Assembly (NCBI GenBank): GCA_022446905.1
Contig: JAKVBT010000001.1
Coordinates: 24,838 to 88,837, forward strand
DNA: 64,000 nt
Direction: 5' to 3'
Source: Phycisphaerales bacterium
GTDB lineage: Bacteria; Planctomycetota; Phycisphaerae; Phycisphaerales; SM1A02
In this document: piece after piece, positions 8,805 to 18,400 of the stretch
How the letters are laid out: every line of letters begins with the position of its first letter
How positions within the stretch are numbered: the first letter of the stretch is position 1
The notes under the pieces: model-generated
Told to the model about the DNA's origin: nothing
The model's input: only the letters and a program-made list of their open reading frames with translations
Database searches by the model: none
Program-made: the position numbers and the translations under genes

Positions 8805-9377
8805 GTGGAGTTCATCCCCGCAAGTGAAGCAGCCAGTGTGCTCGAAGACCACGGACTGCTCAGCGAATCAACCGACGAAGACCACACCTATGTTCGCATG
8901 CGCAGTGGTGAAACCGTTCAACATCACCGACTGATGCTGGAAGGATGTGATGTCGAACCACGCGAAGGCGTTGAGGTGATCAACATCCCGCCTGATCAAT
9001 TGAGTTCGGTGGTCGATGATGTCCTGCACAAACTGCATCACACCCAGATCTTGCTAATCCCGGTTGGCAAATGGCGCAGTGTCTTTGATGTTGTTGCATT
9101 CAGTCTCGCCGCCAATGAAGAATGGCAAGCAGTTGATGCAGCGGCAACCGTTGAATTGAACACGCGTGACCCACTGCTGGCCAGCGCTGGTGATCTCCAC
9201 CTGTTGTGTGACTTAGCTAAAGCGCTTCTTCAAGACTCAGACAAACCAGATCAGGGGCTGATGCTCATCTCAGTAGGCCAACCAGTGATGCTCGAAATCA
9301 TTCCGGAAGGCGGCGTCAGGCTGAGTTTCGGAAACGACGCCATCGCAGCAGAGCTGAGTGAAGTCTACGCGTCCTGA
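8805..9377 (+). CDS. Hypothetical protein, 190 aa
   Basis: I do not recognise a family. The GTG start is supported by a perfect AGGAGGT site 7 bases upstream. The protein is acidic and has no signal peptide or membrane segment, so it is probably cytosolic. A regular alternation of short hydrophobic strands (ILLIPVGKW, GLMLISVGQPVMLEIIPEGG) and a central helix (LLCDLAKALLQ) suggests an alpha/beta fold. It is the first of a long co-directional series and is followed after 31 bases by another hypothetical protein. It is probably lineage-restricted. Coding is supported by start site, length and tight packing rather than homology. Confidence 0.75.
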   Translation: MEFIPASEAASVLEDHGLLSESTDEDHTYVRMRSGETVQHHRLMLEGCDVEPREGVEVINIPPDQLSSVVDDVLHKLHHTQILLIPVGKWRSVFDVVAFSLAANEEWQAVDAAATVELNTRDPLLASAGDLHLLCDLAKALLQDSDKPDQGLMLISVGQPVMLEIIPEGGVRLSFGNDAIAAELSEVYAS

Positions 9378-9408
9378 TCTAGGCGCCACCTGAGGAGCGG
9401 TTCGCAAC

Positions 9409-10056
9409 ATGCCACCACGAGCTGGACGAACAAAGTCCATTCAAACGCTTGTCGACAAAGCCAAGCAGACGACATGCCCATTTGAAGCGGAGCGTGTCGC
9501 GAGTCGCGCGTTAAATATGAGTCATGTCAGGCATGACTACGACGGCATGATTGAGATCTTGGAGCGCCTTGCCGAAGTTCGGGCCGAACGCCGCAAGATG
9601 GCTCTTGCGTCCCGAACTGCAATTCGCATTGTGGATGATGCAGTCACCGACACAATGGACGTCGATCGTGGTCGATATCTGGTCCAACCCCCCCTCGTGG
9701 GCGCAGACGCCCGAAGACTGCGATTGCTTGGGTTGGCCCGCGAAGTACCTGTCATGGTGTTGTGTCGTGAACCGACGACCCAGCTGGGGGAAATTCCCGT
9801 GGTCGCAATCGGGCCCCAAGGGTCAGTTCGAACGAAAGTGCCTGCGCAAGATGCCTCCGAAGAACCCTCTGCAGGATGGTTCCGCGCCGCGCTGGAGGCG
9901 ATTGGAACCGAAGCCACCGGACGAGTGGACCCATCGCATGCGCCTGATCGGCAGTTGGAAGTGGTGCTGGACCTGATTGACACATTGCCTGAAGACCCCA
10001 AATTGCACGATATCGCCATTGAGTTGTGCCGGGCCGCAGCCCAAGAGGCCTCCTGA
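9409..10056 (+). CDS. Hypothetical protein, 215 aa
   Basis: No family is recognised. The N-terminal 70 residues are basic and helical (SIQTLVDKAKQTT, DYDGMIEILERLAEVRAERRK), resembling a helical-repeat or RNA/protein-binding surface. A middle segment has short strands (VPVMVLCREP, IPVVAIGPQG). The C-terminus is a further helix (IAIELCRAAAQEA). No signal peptide or membrane helix is seen, so a cytosolic location is likely. It sits 31 bases after the 190-residue gene and 48 bases before a membrane protein gene, so co-transcription is likely. Function is unknown. Confidence 0.72.
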   Translation: MPPRAGRTKSIQTLVDKAKQTTCPFEAERVASRALNMSHVRHDYDGMIEILERLAEVRAERRKMALASRTAIRIVDDAVTDTMDVDRGRYLVQPPLVGADARRLRLLGLAREVPVMVLCREPTTQLGEIPVVAIGPQGSVRTKVPAQDASEEPSAGWFRAALEAIGTEATGRVDPSHAPDRQLEVVLDLIDTLPEDPKLHDIAIELCRAAAQEAS

Positions 10057-10104
10057 GCAGTGCATGGAAGCCCCTCTGCAGATCGCCGGAGATAGGATGC
10101 GTCC

Positions 10105-11088
10105 ATGACCACGACCGAGCCCAGCCCAGACCAGACTGCCCACGGGCAGGGGACTGATCTTGTCGTACGTGTCGGGCCTGCTTACAGCATCCGCTGCACC
10201 CTGGTCGCATTGATCTGCTTGGTGCTTGGCGTGTGGGGCGTCTGGGATTATGTCGAGATCATCCCCCGGCAGATTCGCTACTTTGCTCGAGCAGATGTGG
10301 CCCGCGCCTATCAGCGATTCGCTGAGCCTGTCATCAGTGGTAACCCAGAAATCGACTCGAATGCACGTCGGCTGGCCTTGGCAGCCATCGTGTCTGACTT
10401 GAAGATTGAAGGCCCCGCCACATTGAGCACAGAAATAGATGGACTTGATGCCGCTGTGACTTCCGGAGATGGGGCCGCTGTTGACCGTATCGATCTACTG
10501 CTGGTTGAGAGGGTCGTTCCTGAGTTGGCGAAACAAGAGGCAAATCGCGCGGGCGTTGACCCGAGCAAGATTGGCACGATTGCATCTCCAGCAAGTTCGG
10601 TGCGATGGATGGCACAAATGGCTGCCATGGTTTCAGGCCTCCGCTCGCCGACCACGGCCGCAGGCGAGGCAACAATGCCCCTGAAAGCTGGCATGAGCGC
10701 AGCCCAACAAACGCTCGGCTTGTACGGAGAGGTTGAGCCGCCAAACTCCTACGACCGCCCAATTCAATGGCTATTCATTCTCTGTCTACCCTTTGTGCCG
10801 TGGTACCTCTATGGGTTAATCCAATCCCGGAGGCGTTCGTATCGGTTGAGCGATGATGGCACTTTGCACCTGCCTGGCGAAACTTGGTCGCCGGATGATC
10901 TCGCTGATATCGACATGTCACGGTGGATGAAGTCCAGCAAAGCGTGGGTTGTGCATCGAGATGGACATCGAGTCCTTCTAGACGACTACATCTACAAGGA
11001 CATGTACCGCATCATTGGGGCGATTGCAGAAGCGCGATATCCAGAGTCTTGGACAGCAAACGCCAAACCTGTCAAAAAAGACGCATGA
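10105..11088 (+). CDS. Hypothetical two-TM membrane protein, 327 aa
   Basis: The ATG is preceded by GGAGATAGGA. The first membrane helix lies near residues 32-52 (LVALICLVLGVWGVWDYV) and the second near 215-232 (WLFILCLPFVPWYLYGLI). Between them is a soluble segment of about 160 residues rich in Ala, Asp and Val. After the second helix a C-terminal domain of about 90 residues (YRLSDDGTLHLPGETW to the end) has the strand pattern and small size of a PH-like domain. The layout suggests that this C-terminal domain is cytoplasmic, given RSRRR-type positive residues right after helix two. Family not recognised. It is followed 36 bases later by a DUF4870 gene. Confidence 0.72.
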   Translation: MTTTEPSPDQTAHGQGTDLVVRVGPAYSIRCTLVALICLVLGVWGVWDYVEIIPRQIRYFARADVARAYQRFAEPVISGNPEIDSNARRLALAAIVSDLKIEGPATLSTEIDGLDAAVTSGDGAAVDRIDLLLVERVVPELAKQEANRAGVDPSKIGTIASPASSVRWMAQMAAMVSGLRSPTTAAGEATMPLKAGMSAAQQTLGLYGEVEPPNSYDRPIQWLFILCLPFVPWYLYGLIQSRRRSYRLSDDGTLHLPGETWSPDDLADIDMSRWMKSSKAWVVHRDGHRVLLDDYIYKDMYRIIGAIAEARYPESWTANAKPVKKDA

Positions 11089-11124
11089 AACGGCGACTCG
11101 CCGATTCCCAATGACATCATCGGC

Positions 11125-11523
11125 ATGATGTCCGAAGTTTCCAATTCGACCCCTTACCGTGAAGTTGGCCCCAATGGCCGACTGCGTGAACCGGCGGTCT
11201 TTGATCGAGATCGAAAAACAGCCATTCTCATCCACGTCTTCGTGATTATTGGCGCGGTCTCATTTGGCGTGGCCTTGGTCGTGCCGCTCATTCTGTGGCT
11301 GATATACCGAGATGGCAGTGTCTTTATCGATGATCACGGCCGCGAAGCCCTCAACTTCGTACTCAGTATGTTTCTCTACACCTTCATCTTGAGCATTTCG
11401 ATCGTTGGGCTTCCACTAGCGTGGGTTCCGGGCGTCCTGATGATTTTTCTTCCAATCCGCTCAGCCATGGCCGCCTCAGCTCGAGAATACATCCGTTATC
11501 CAATGACGCTGCGGCTGCTTTGA
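11125..11523 (+). CDS. DUF4870 (Tic20-like) membrane protein
   Basis: This is a 132-residue protein with about three membrane helices. It fits DUF4870: helix one (AILIHVFVIIGAVSFGVALVV), the short conserved loop FIDDHGREALNFVLS, then two helices (FLYTFILSISIVGLPLAWV, GVLMIFLPIRSAMAA). The domain is distantly related to chloroplast Tic20. Its bacterial function is unknown. It has an N-terminal cytosolic tail of about 30 residues. Position between a membrane hypothetical protein and lptB, with short gaps, suggests an envelope-related operon. Confidence 0.82.
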   Translation: MMSEVSNSTPYREVGPNGRLREPAVFDRDRKTAILIHVFVIIGAVSFGVALVVPLILWLIYRDGSVFIDDHGREALNFVLSMFLYTFILSISIVGLPLAWVPGVLMIFLPIRSAMAASAREYIRYPMTLRLL

Positions 11524-11590
11524 AACCCCACTCATCCCAAAGCCTGCTTTACCAAGTGACAAGCAGCCGACAAGGAAGCCCCCGACTACC

Positions 11591-12334
11591 ATGGGCTCCA
11601 TGGCACTGCTGACCGCCGAGGGACTAATCAAGGCCTATAACGGTCGACGCGTCGTAGACGGCGTGTCCTTTCACGTCGATGCAGGTGAGATTGTCGGGCT
11701 GCTCGGGCGAAATGGCGCTGGAAAGACAACCTCATTCCGTATGGTCATCGGCATGATTGCGCCAGAAGGCGGCAGTGTGCACTTCGATGGTCGAGACGTA
11801 ACCGGCGAACCCATGTTTCGACATGCCCGTTTAGGTATGGGGTACCTCAGCCAAGAGCCAAGTGTGTTCCAGCGGATGACTGTTCGAGACAACCTCATGG
11901 CCATTCTTGAGACTCGACCGATGGACACATCGCAACAGGCGGAGCGATGCGCAGAGTTATTGGCTCAGTTTGGTTTGGAGCATAAAGCCGAGGAGACCGC
12001 GCGAACCTGCTCAGGAGGTGAGCGGCGACGCCTAGAGATCGCGCGGGCCATGATCACAGAACCAACCATGCTGTTACTTGATGAACCCTTCGCGGCAGTA
12101 GATCCCCATACAGTCGAAGAGCTTCAGGGCGAGGTGGCAAGATTGCGTGATCGAGGCATTTCAATCCTTGTCACGGATCACAACGTGCAACAGACACTAC
12201 GCATCTGCGATCGGGCCTACATCATTCATCACGGCAAGAATCTGAGAGATGGCGATCCAAAATCCATCATTAATGATGAAAGAGTGCGAGAGGCTTATCT
12301 CGCCTCCACTTTCCGTGGTGACGAGTTTGATTGA
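11591..12334 (+). CDS. lptB: LPS export ABC transporter ATPase LptB
   Basis: LptB powers extraction of lipopolysaccharide from the inner membrane with LptF, LptG and LptC. The 247 residues contain Walker A LGRNGAGKTTSF, the Q-loop (YLSQEPSVFQRMT), signature CSGGERRRLEIARA, Walker B MLLLDEPFAAVDP and the H-loop His in VTDHNVQQTL. YLSQEPSVF and the NV(Q)QTL(R)ICDRAYI segment are typical of LptB rather than other ABC ATPases. A second ATG at 11600 is possible. No lptA, lptC, lptF or lptG is recognisable nearby, although two unknown envelope proteins follow. The presence of LptB implies an LPS-bearing outer membrane. Confidence 0.93.
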   Translation: MGSMALLTAEGLIKAYNGRRVVDGVSFHVDAGEIVGLLGRNGAGKTTSFRMVIGMIAPEGGSVHFDGRDVTGEPMFRHARLGMGYLSQEPSVFQRMTVRDNLMAILETRPMDTSQQAERCAELLAQFGLEHKAEETARTCSGGERRRLEIARAMITEPTMLLLDEPFAAVDPHTVEELQGEVARLRDRGISILVTDHNVQQTLRICDRAYIIHHGKNLRDGDPKSIINDERVREAYLASTFRGDEFD

Positions 12335-12356
12335 GCGGAGGTATTCTCAAATTACC

Positions 12357-12806
12357 ATGTGGCGATATTCGACCATCCTGTGCCTGACAGTTGTTTTGCT
12401 TAGCAGTGGCTGTGTTCGACGGACTATTCGCATTACGACTGAGCCACCAGGCGCGCTGGTGTGGCTGAATCATCACGAGATTGGCCGAACGCCAGTCGAG
12501 GCCGAATTTACCCACTATGGGACTTATGACTTGATGATCAAGAAGGATGGCTATGAGCCTTTGATTGGCGCCATGCCAACCGGATTTAGACTTCGTGGCA
12601 CGCCCGGTGTTGACCTCGCATTGGAAGTGCTGCCAATCAAAACGCACGATCTCGTGGAGTGGCACCTCGACTTAGTCCCCCGAGACAATGATCATGCCGC
12701 CCTGTTGGAGCGGGCGGCAGCACTGCGGGCCGAAGTCGAGGGTGTCGGCCCCCTCAAAACCGACACTCAAGAGCAGCCTGACGGCTCCTCATCGACAAAC
12801 GATTGA
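12357..12806 (+). CDS. PEGA-domain lipoprotein, 149 aa
   Basis: The start at ATG 12357 gives a lipoprotein signal peptide (MWRYSTILCLTVVLLSSGC) with Cys19 as the lipidation site. GGAGGT lies 14 bases upstream, slightly far. Residues about 22-65 form a PEGA domain: TTEPPGALVWLNHHEIGRTP followed by YDLMIKKDGYEPL, a small beta-sandwich often found in cell-surface proteins. The rest is hydrophilic with an acidic tail. The protein is expected at a membrane, facing the periplasm or surface. It begins 22 bases after lptB, so it may be co-expressed with the LPS export ATPase. Its role is unknown. Confidence 0.85.
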   Translation: MWRYSTILCLTVVLLSSGCVRRTIRITTEPPGALVWLNHHEIGRTPVEAEFTHYGTYDLMIKKDGYEPLIGAMPTGFRLRGTPGVDLALEVLPIKTHDLVEWHLDLVPRDNDHAALLERAAALRAEVEGVGPLKTDTQEQPDGSSSTND

Positions 12807-12872
12807 TCGAACCGGCCTGAGGCGCTACGGTGTGAGTTGGTGGGCCGGCACATCTTCAGGAGGAGTGGACGC

Positions 12873-13808
12873 ATGGGTTGCACAATTACAACTTGGTTGA
12901 CTTTATGTCTAATCAATTCAGCGGTCATCGCTCAGACGCAAGAGGACCCAGCCCCAACCACGGAAGCGGATACAGAGATCCAACTTCACTACACCGCCGA
13001 TCAACTGCGTGACATGGCCATCGGAAGACTCAATGCTCAGGGCATGCTGGAGTCAGACCCGCCCACCACCATGTGGTCATCGCTTGTTCAGCAGACAGCA
13101 GCATTAATCGAAGCCAACATCCAACGCAAGACCCTGCAGTCGGAGCTTCGCGCGTTGACAGCTGAAGTGGAAGAACTACGGGCGTTCATCATTGATCATG
13201 AGCGGCTCGGCGATGACTTCCAGTCCTATCAGAACGTACTCAAGGAGACTCGGCGACTTGTTGATCATCAAATGAAGATGGACAATGCCCGTCGGGCTGA
13301 TGCGATGCGTGACGCTCGGCGAGCCAAGGTCGCCTCTCAACAAGCGAAGGTAAAAGCGGCACAAGACCCGCTTGCTAACTTAAAATCATTAGGTTTTAAG
13401 GACCTTGGCAGCGGCATCATGCTTGGGAAGTCGAGTTACCAATACGCCAAACGTGACGTAACTTCCGAAAAGATCTCCTACGTGCCCACCCCAGGTGGAG
13501 GCGTTCGGCGGGTGGTTAAAACCGAGACGCAACAACAGAATGACTACGGCACCATGACCATTTCCGGAACCTTGCTCAATGGCACAACAGAGGTGCTCCA
13601 TGTCGGCATTGCAATTGCCTTTCAGGATGCGCATGGAAACCAGATTGGACAGGAGACCATTCAGGTAAAGAACATGCGACCCAATGTGCCATACCCATTC
13701 ACTGGAGAACTGACGATGGCTTCTGACCGTCCATTTGCCACAGAGTCGCAATGGACCCTGTATGCCGATCCGGCTGAGCCGTCTTCGCCGCCAATGCCGA
13801 CTCCATGA
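12873..13808 (+). CDS. Secreted coiled-coil protein, 311 aa, unknown
   Basis: The ATG at 12873 has AGGAGG 9 bases upstream and gives a signal peptide ending near VIAQTQ, so I prefer it to the upstream in-frame GTG-type start. The mature protein begins with an acidic Pro/Thr linker. A helical coiled-coil region runs from about residue 60 to 165 (for example LQSELRALTAEVEELRAFI and RRADAMRDARRAKVASQQAK). A C-terminal beta-rich domain follows (TMTISGTLLNGTTEVLHVGI, FTGELTMASDRPF). The arrangement resembles periplasmic stalk or scaffold proteins, but I recognise no family. Its last four bases (ATGA) overlap the start of the next gene, so the two are translationally coupled. Confidence 0.78.
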   Translation: MGCTITTWLTLCLINSAVIAQTQEDPAPTTEADTEIQLHYTADQLRDMAIGRLNAQGMLESDPPTTMWSSLVQQTAALIEANIQRKTLQSELRALTAEVEELRAFIIDHERLGDDFQSYQNVLKETRRLVDHQMKMDNARRADAMRDARRAKVASQQAKVKAAQDPLANLKSLGFKDLGSGIMLGKSSYQYAKRDVTSEKISYVPTPGGGVRRVVKTETQQQNDYGTMTISGTLLNGTTEVLHVGIAIAFQDAHGNQIGQETIQVKNMRPNVPYPFTGELTMASDRPFATESQWTLYADPAEPSSPPMPTP

Positions 13809-14212
13809 CTGAGAAACTGTGGAACCGATCAAGGAAAGTACTGCTTCGCCCGCTCATAGTGGTCGTGGTCGCCGGTGCCGTGTTGTGGTGGAGCCAATGG
13901 GATCAGCAGCACACCGTGGATGCAGTTCAAGACCAAATCGACACATCGCTGATGAAGTCAGCGGATGCCCTGCTGTTTACAGATGAACTGGTGCAAACAG
14001 CATTTCGTCAGGGTGTACAGCAACTCCGTGGTCACGATGTCATGGCCCCACTTCGCCTGGTGGATGTCCATCGTGAAGAATCCGGTGAAGACGTGTATAC
14101 CGCCAGATTGTTGGCTGGAGATGGAGACTTTATTGGCCTGATCATTCAATACACCGGGGATGGCAAGGCCATCATCGCTGGGGTCGACCTACAGCCGCAG
14201 GAGAGCCCCTGA
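13805..14212 (+). CDS. Membrane-anchored hypothetical protein, 135 aa
   Basis: The start ATG overlaps the previous stop (ATGA). A positively charged start (MTEKLWNRSRKVLLRP) and one hydrophobic helix (LIVVVVAGAVLWW) make an N-terminal anchor with the rest outside the cytoplasm. The remaining about 100 residues are a small alpha/beta domain ending in strands (FIGLIIQYTGDGKAIIAGVDL). No family is recognised. Coupling to the coiled-coil secreted protein suggests they form a unit at the inner membrane/periplasm boundary. Confidence 0.72.
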   Translation: MTEKLWNRSRKVLLRPLIVVVVAGAVLWWSQWDQQHTVDAVQDQIDTSLMKSADALLFTDELVQTAFRQGVQQLRGHDVMAPLRLVDVHREESGEDVYTARLLAGDGDFIGLIIQYTGDGKAIIAGVDLQPQESP

Positions 14213-14236
14213 CGGGGGTGGTACCCTGCGTATCCA

Positions 14237-15181
14237 ATGGATGTGTGGATCAACGGTGAGTTTGTCGATGATGCCAAGGCCGCTGTGTCTGTGTTCGATG
14301 CTGGATTACAGCACGGCGTAGGCTTGTTTGAAACCATGGCAGCGCGGAATGGTGCGGTGTTTCGGCTTGATGCCCACATGGATCGACTGGCGCACTCTGC
14401 TGAGGCGTTGAGACTCTCGGATCGACTTGAAACCGAACCGCTCGCTGAAGCTGTTCGGCAAGCGTTGATGCACAGTGAGCGTAAGGATGCACGAATTCGA
14501 CTGACGCTGACTGGTGGAGACCTCAACGCCATGCGACAGACCGGGCAGGGGCCGAGCGATCCGACGATCTTCATCGTCGTTCAACCGCGTACCGAATATC
14601 CGGACAGTTTTTTTGCGCAAGGCATCACTGCCGTTCTCGCGCCTGGACGTGTTAATCCTTGGGACTGGACCAGCGGACACAAGACGTTGAATTACTGGTC
14701 ACGCATTGCGGCACTGCAAATGGCAGCCAGCATGGGGGCTGGTGAAGCACTATGGCTCACGCCGGATGCCCGCGTAGCGTGTGGTTCTGTAAGCAACATC
14801 TTCTTGGTCAAAGGAAGTCAGTTGATCACCCCCCCAGCCCAAGGCTCACAGTCAGCCAATGCACCGCCGCCGCCTGTATTGCCAGGAATTACACGTCAGG
14901 CTGTACTGTCCATGGCTAAAGCCTCTGGTATGACCATTGTCTATGAGATGCCCACGATCGATGACATCGCGGCAGCCGATGAGTGCTTCTTGACCAATTC
15001 GAGTTGGCACATCCTGCCAGTCACGTCCTTGGCAATCGCGGTCAGGTCGGATTCAGAACACGAACCACATATGGAACAACGCCCCATCGGTCAGGGTGGG
15101 GTCGGCACCGCAACAGCGGATCTTCGAGCCGCCCTACTGGAACTCATTGAACGTGAGACCTCTGGGGCCAGCTGTTCATGA
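14237..15181 (+). CDS. Class IV PLP aminotransferase (IlvE/PabC family)
   Basis: This is a fold-type IV PLP enzyme of 314 residues. The start VWINGEFVDDAKAAVSVFD and the motif GLQHGVGLFETM are typical. The PLP lysine lies in SGHKTLNYWSR. The cofactor phosphate region is seen in VSNIFLV and in LPGITRQAVLSMA. Members include branched-chain aminotransferase, D-amino acid aminotransferase and aminodeoxychorismate lyase (PabC). The sequence does not let me choose, though the L-(E)TM and GHKT motifs fit all three. An unusual low-complexity insert with APPPPV lies before the LPGITR motif. The gene overlaps the next one by ATGA. Confidence 0.88.
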   Translation: MDVWINGEFVDDAKAAVSVFDAGLQHGVGLFETMAARNGAVFRLDAHMDRLAHSAEALRLSDRLETEPLAEAVRQALMHSERKDARIRLTLTGGDLNAMRQTGQGPSDPTIFIVVQPRTEYPDSFFAQGITAVLAPGRVNPWDWTSGHKTLNYWSRIAALQMAASMGAGEALWLTPDARVACGSVSNIFLVKGSQLITPPAQGSQSANAPPPPVLPGITRQAVLSMAKASGMTIVYEMPTIDDIAAADECFLTNSSWHILPVTSLAIAVRSDSEHEPHMEQRPIGQGGVGTATADLRAALLELIERETSGASCS

Positions 15182-15456
15182 TCGATCCAAATGGATCTCG
15201 CAAGGGCGGCTTTGGACCGAGGATCGTGTTTCCGCAGACATTCACCAAGCAGCCACGCACCCCCGGACGGATCGCCATGATGGTCTTTGCGGCCGTATTG
15301 GCCATTCCCATCCTTTTGTTCGTTCTGGTTGCTGCCACCATCTCCCTGATCGTCTTTCTCATACTGGCTGGCTGGAACCGACTCATCGGTCGGCACGGCC
15401 CCGATTGGCCTAGGCATGATGAGGAAGGCCGAAAGGGCGTGCGAGTCCGTCGCTGA
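15178..15456 (+). CDS. Small membrane protein, 92 aa, unknown
   Basis: The start codon overlaps the aminotransferase stop (ATGA), which supports it being real. One long or two short membrane helices lie at about residues 33-68 (IAMMVFAAVLAIPILLFV, then ATISLIVFLILAGW). The tail is basic and charged, ending VRVRR. No family is recognised. It lies between the aminotransferase and dnaE with a gap of only 17 bases to dnaE. Confidence 0.68.
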   Translation: MIDPNGSRKGGFGPRIVFPQTFTKQPRTPGRIAMMVFAAVLAIPILLFVLVAATISLIVFLILAGWNRLIGRHGPDWPRHDEEGRKGVRVRR

Positions 15457-15473
15457 CAACACGTCTGGATCGT

Positions 15474-18400
15474 ATGATCCCTGTTGTCCAAATGACCGCC
15501 AATCAGACCAGTCCAGACGACGCTACCACGTCAGCACCCCCATTCGTTCACTTGCATCTGCACAGTGAGTATTCACTGCTTGATGGGGCCAATCGAATCC
15601 AACCACTGGTGCAGCGTGTCGCAGATCTTGGAATGACTGCTGTCGCCCTGACAGATCATGGCAACCTCCATGGAGCTGTGGAGTTCTATACCGCTGCCAA
15701 GGAGGCAGGTGTTAAGCCTATCTTGGGCATCGAAGCCTACGTCGCGCCTGAACAACGCACATTGCGTGCCAAATCTCAAGAGGGTCCTGATGGGGGATTT
15801 CATCTGGTGCTCTTGGCACGGAATAATGAAGGTTGGGCCAATCTCTCTCGGCTCAGCAGCGATGCCTATCTCAACGGCTTTTATCACAAGCCACGTATGG
15901 ACCGTGAGACACTCGATAGATGGAGCAGCGGCCTCATTGCGATCAACGGCCACTTAGGCTCATCATTGGCCTACCACCTACTGGCATTTGAACGCACTGG
16001 ACAGCAGCGGCATTGGGATCAGGCTATTGAGGAAGCAACTTGGCATCGCAACACCTTTGGCACCGATGAACACGGCGAGCCATCTTTCTATGTCGAGTTG
16101 CAACGCGCCGGTGTCGCCGATCAAACTGCCATCAATCCGCATCTCATTGCATTGGCTAAAGAACTCGATTTACCTTTGGTTTGCGATAATGATGCGCACT
16201 TTCTACGCAGCGAAGACCATGAGTCGCACGACACATTGTGCTGTATTTCCATGGGCAAGACCAAGGACGACCCCAATCGTCTGAAGTACCCAACTGACCT
16301 GTATGTGAAATCCCCAGAGGAAATGCGTTCAATCTTCGAGGACCTCCCCGAAGCCATCGAGCACTCCAGTCAGATCGCACATCGGTGTGATGTTGACATC
16401 GATTTTGACGCCAATCATGCGCCCGTGGTACGAGTCACCGCCCCTGACGAAAAGCCCACTTGGGACGGCAGCACAGATCTCACTGAATGGTTTAAGGACT
16501 GGTGCCAGCGGATTGAGCTCCACCCCTTCGATCAAGAGCAGGACGCCAACATCGATCGTGGTGATTTGGAAATTGAATGCGATCGAGCGCTTCGAATGCT
16601 TTGTGAAGCAGGACTGATCTGGCGTTATGGAGCTGAGGGCATAACGGATGAAATCCGCAGCCGCTGTGATCGTGAACTCAAGACCCTTTCAGACAAACGC
16701 ATCAGTGCATACTTCCTCATCGTCTGGGACTTTGTGAACTGGGCCAGACAACGCGCTATCCCAGCGAGCGCGCGTGGCAGCGGTGTTGGCACGATGGTTG
16801 GATATGTGCTTGGGCTTTCAAATGCCTGCCCAGTGAAATATGGATTGCTTTTTGAACGCTTCACAGATCCAGATCGTTCTGAGTATCCCGATATTGATAT
16901 CGACATCTGTCAGAACGGGCGTGGCCGCGTCATTTCGTACGTGCGCGAGAAGTATGGACATGTTGCCCAGATCATTACCTTCGGTCGACTGAAGGCGCGT
17001 GCTGCTATCAAAGACGTCGCGCGAGTCATGGGGCTCGAGGCCACAGAGGGTCAGCGGCTATCGAATCTGATCCCAGATGAGCTCAATATCACCATTAGCG
17101 AATCACTGGCATCTTCTTCGGACTTCAAAGGCGAGTACGCCTCCAACCCGATCGCAAAACGAGTCATCGACGCAGCTCAACAACTTGAGGGACATGCTCG
17201 CCATGCTGGCGTTCATGCGGCAGGTGTCGTCGTTGCCACGCAGCCGCTGGACTCCATTGTGCCGCTGTGCCGAGTCAGTGGCAATGAAGAGGCCGTAACA
17301 CAATGGGACGGGCCTACATGCGAACGCGTTGGTCTGTTGAAGATGGATTTTCTTGGCCTCCGAACGCTCTCCACGCTTGATCTCGCAGTCAAGCTCATTC
17401 GAGAATCGCTCGACGAAGCTGCGATTTGGGCTGCTGTTGGGCGTGCAGTTGGAGATGGTCCGCACCCACTCGATCTGGATCGCATTCCCTGGGACAATCA
17501 GCAAGTACTGGATCTCTTCCGCCGCGGCGATACCTCTGGTGTATTCCAGTTTGAATCCACTGGAATGCGGCAACTGCTCTGCGAGATGCAACCGGACCGA
17601 TTAGAAGATCTCATTGCAGCCAATGCCTTGTATCGACCTGGTCCAATGGAATTGATCCCCGAGTACAACGCACGCAAACATGGCCGGGCGGTCGTGCCCA
17701 AAGTCCATCCCATCGTCGACCAGTTCACAGATGAGACCTATGGCATCATGGTTTATCAGGAACAGGTGATGCAGATTGTCCATGGATTGGGCGATGTCCC
17801 ACTTCGACAGGCCTACACCCTGATTAAGGCCATTAGTAAGAAGAAGGTCAAACTGATCAACTCGGTCCGCGGATCCTTCGTTGAAGGCGCTGCTGCCAAG
17901 GGTATGGACAAGTCAGAGGCAGATAACCTCTTTGAGCTCATTCTCAAGTTTGCTGGCTATGGATTTAACAAATCGCACTCGACCGGATACGCGATCATTG
18001 CTTACCAGACTGCGTGGCTGAAGACATGGTTCCCGGTGCAGTACATGGCCTCAGTACTGACATTTGAAAGTGGTGCGAAGAAGACCGAAGACTGGGCCCC
18101 ATATCTCGAAGACTGTCGGCACGTTCGATTTCCTGATCACACAGATAAGATCCCACACGAAGGCATCGAAGTGCGGCCCCCTGACGTCAATGAAAGCGGC
18201 ACCGCATTTACAGTGGTCCGTGAACAAAGCGTCACGTCATCAAACTTGTCTGGCAGTATTCGGTTTGGCCTTGGTGGCATCAAAGGTGTCGGACAAGCTG
18301 CGGTCGAAGCCCTTATTGCGCAGCGGCACAAAGATGGGGCCTACACATCCCTCTGGAATCTATGTGAGCGTGTACCGAAGGGCGCTGTCAATCGTGCCAC

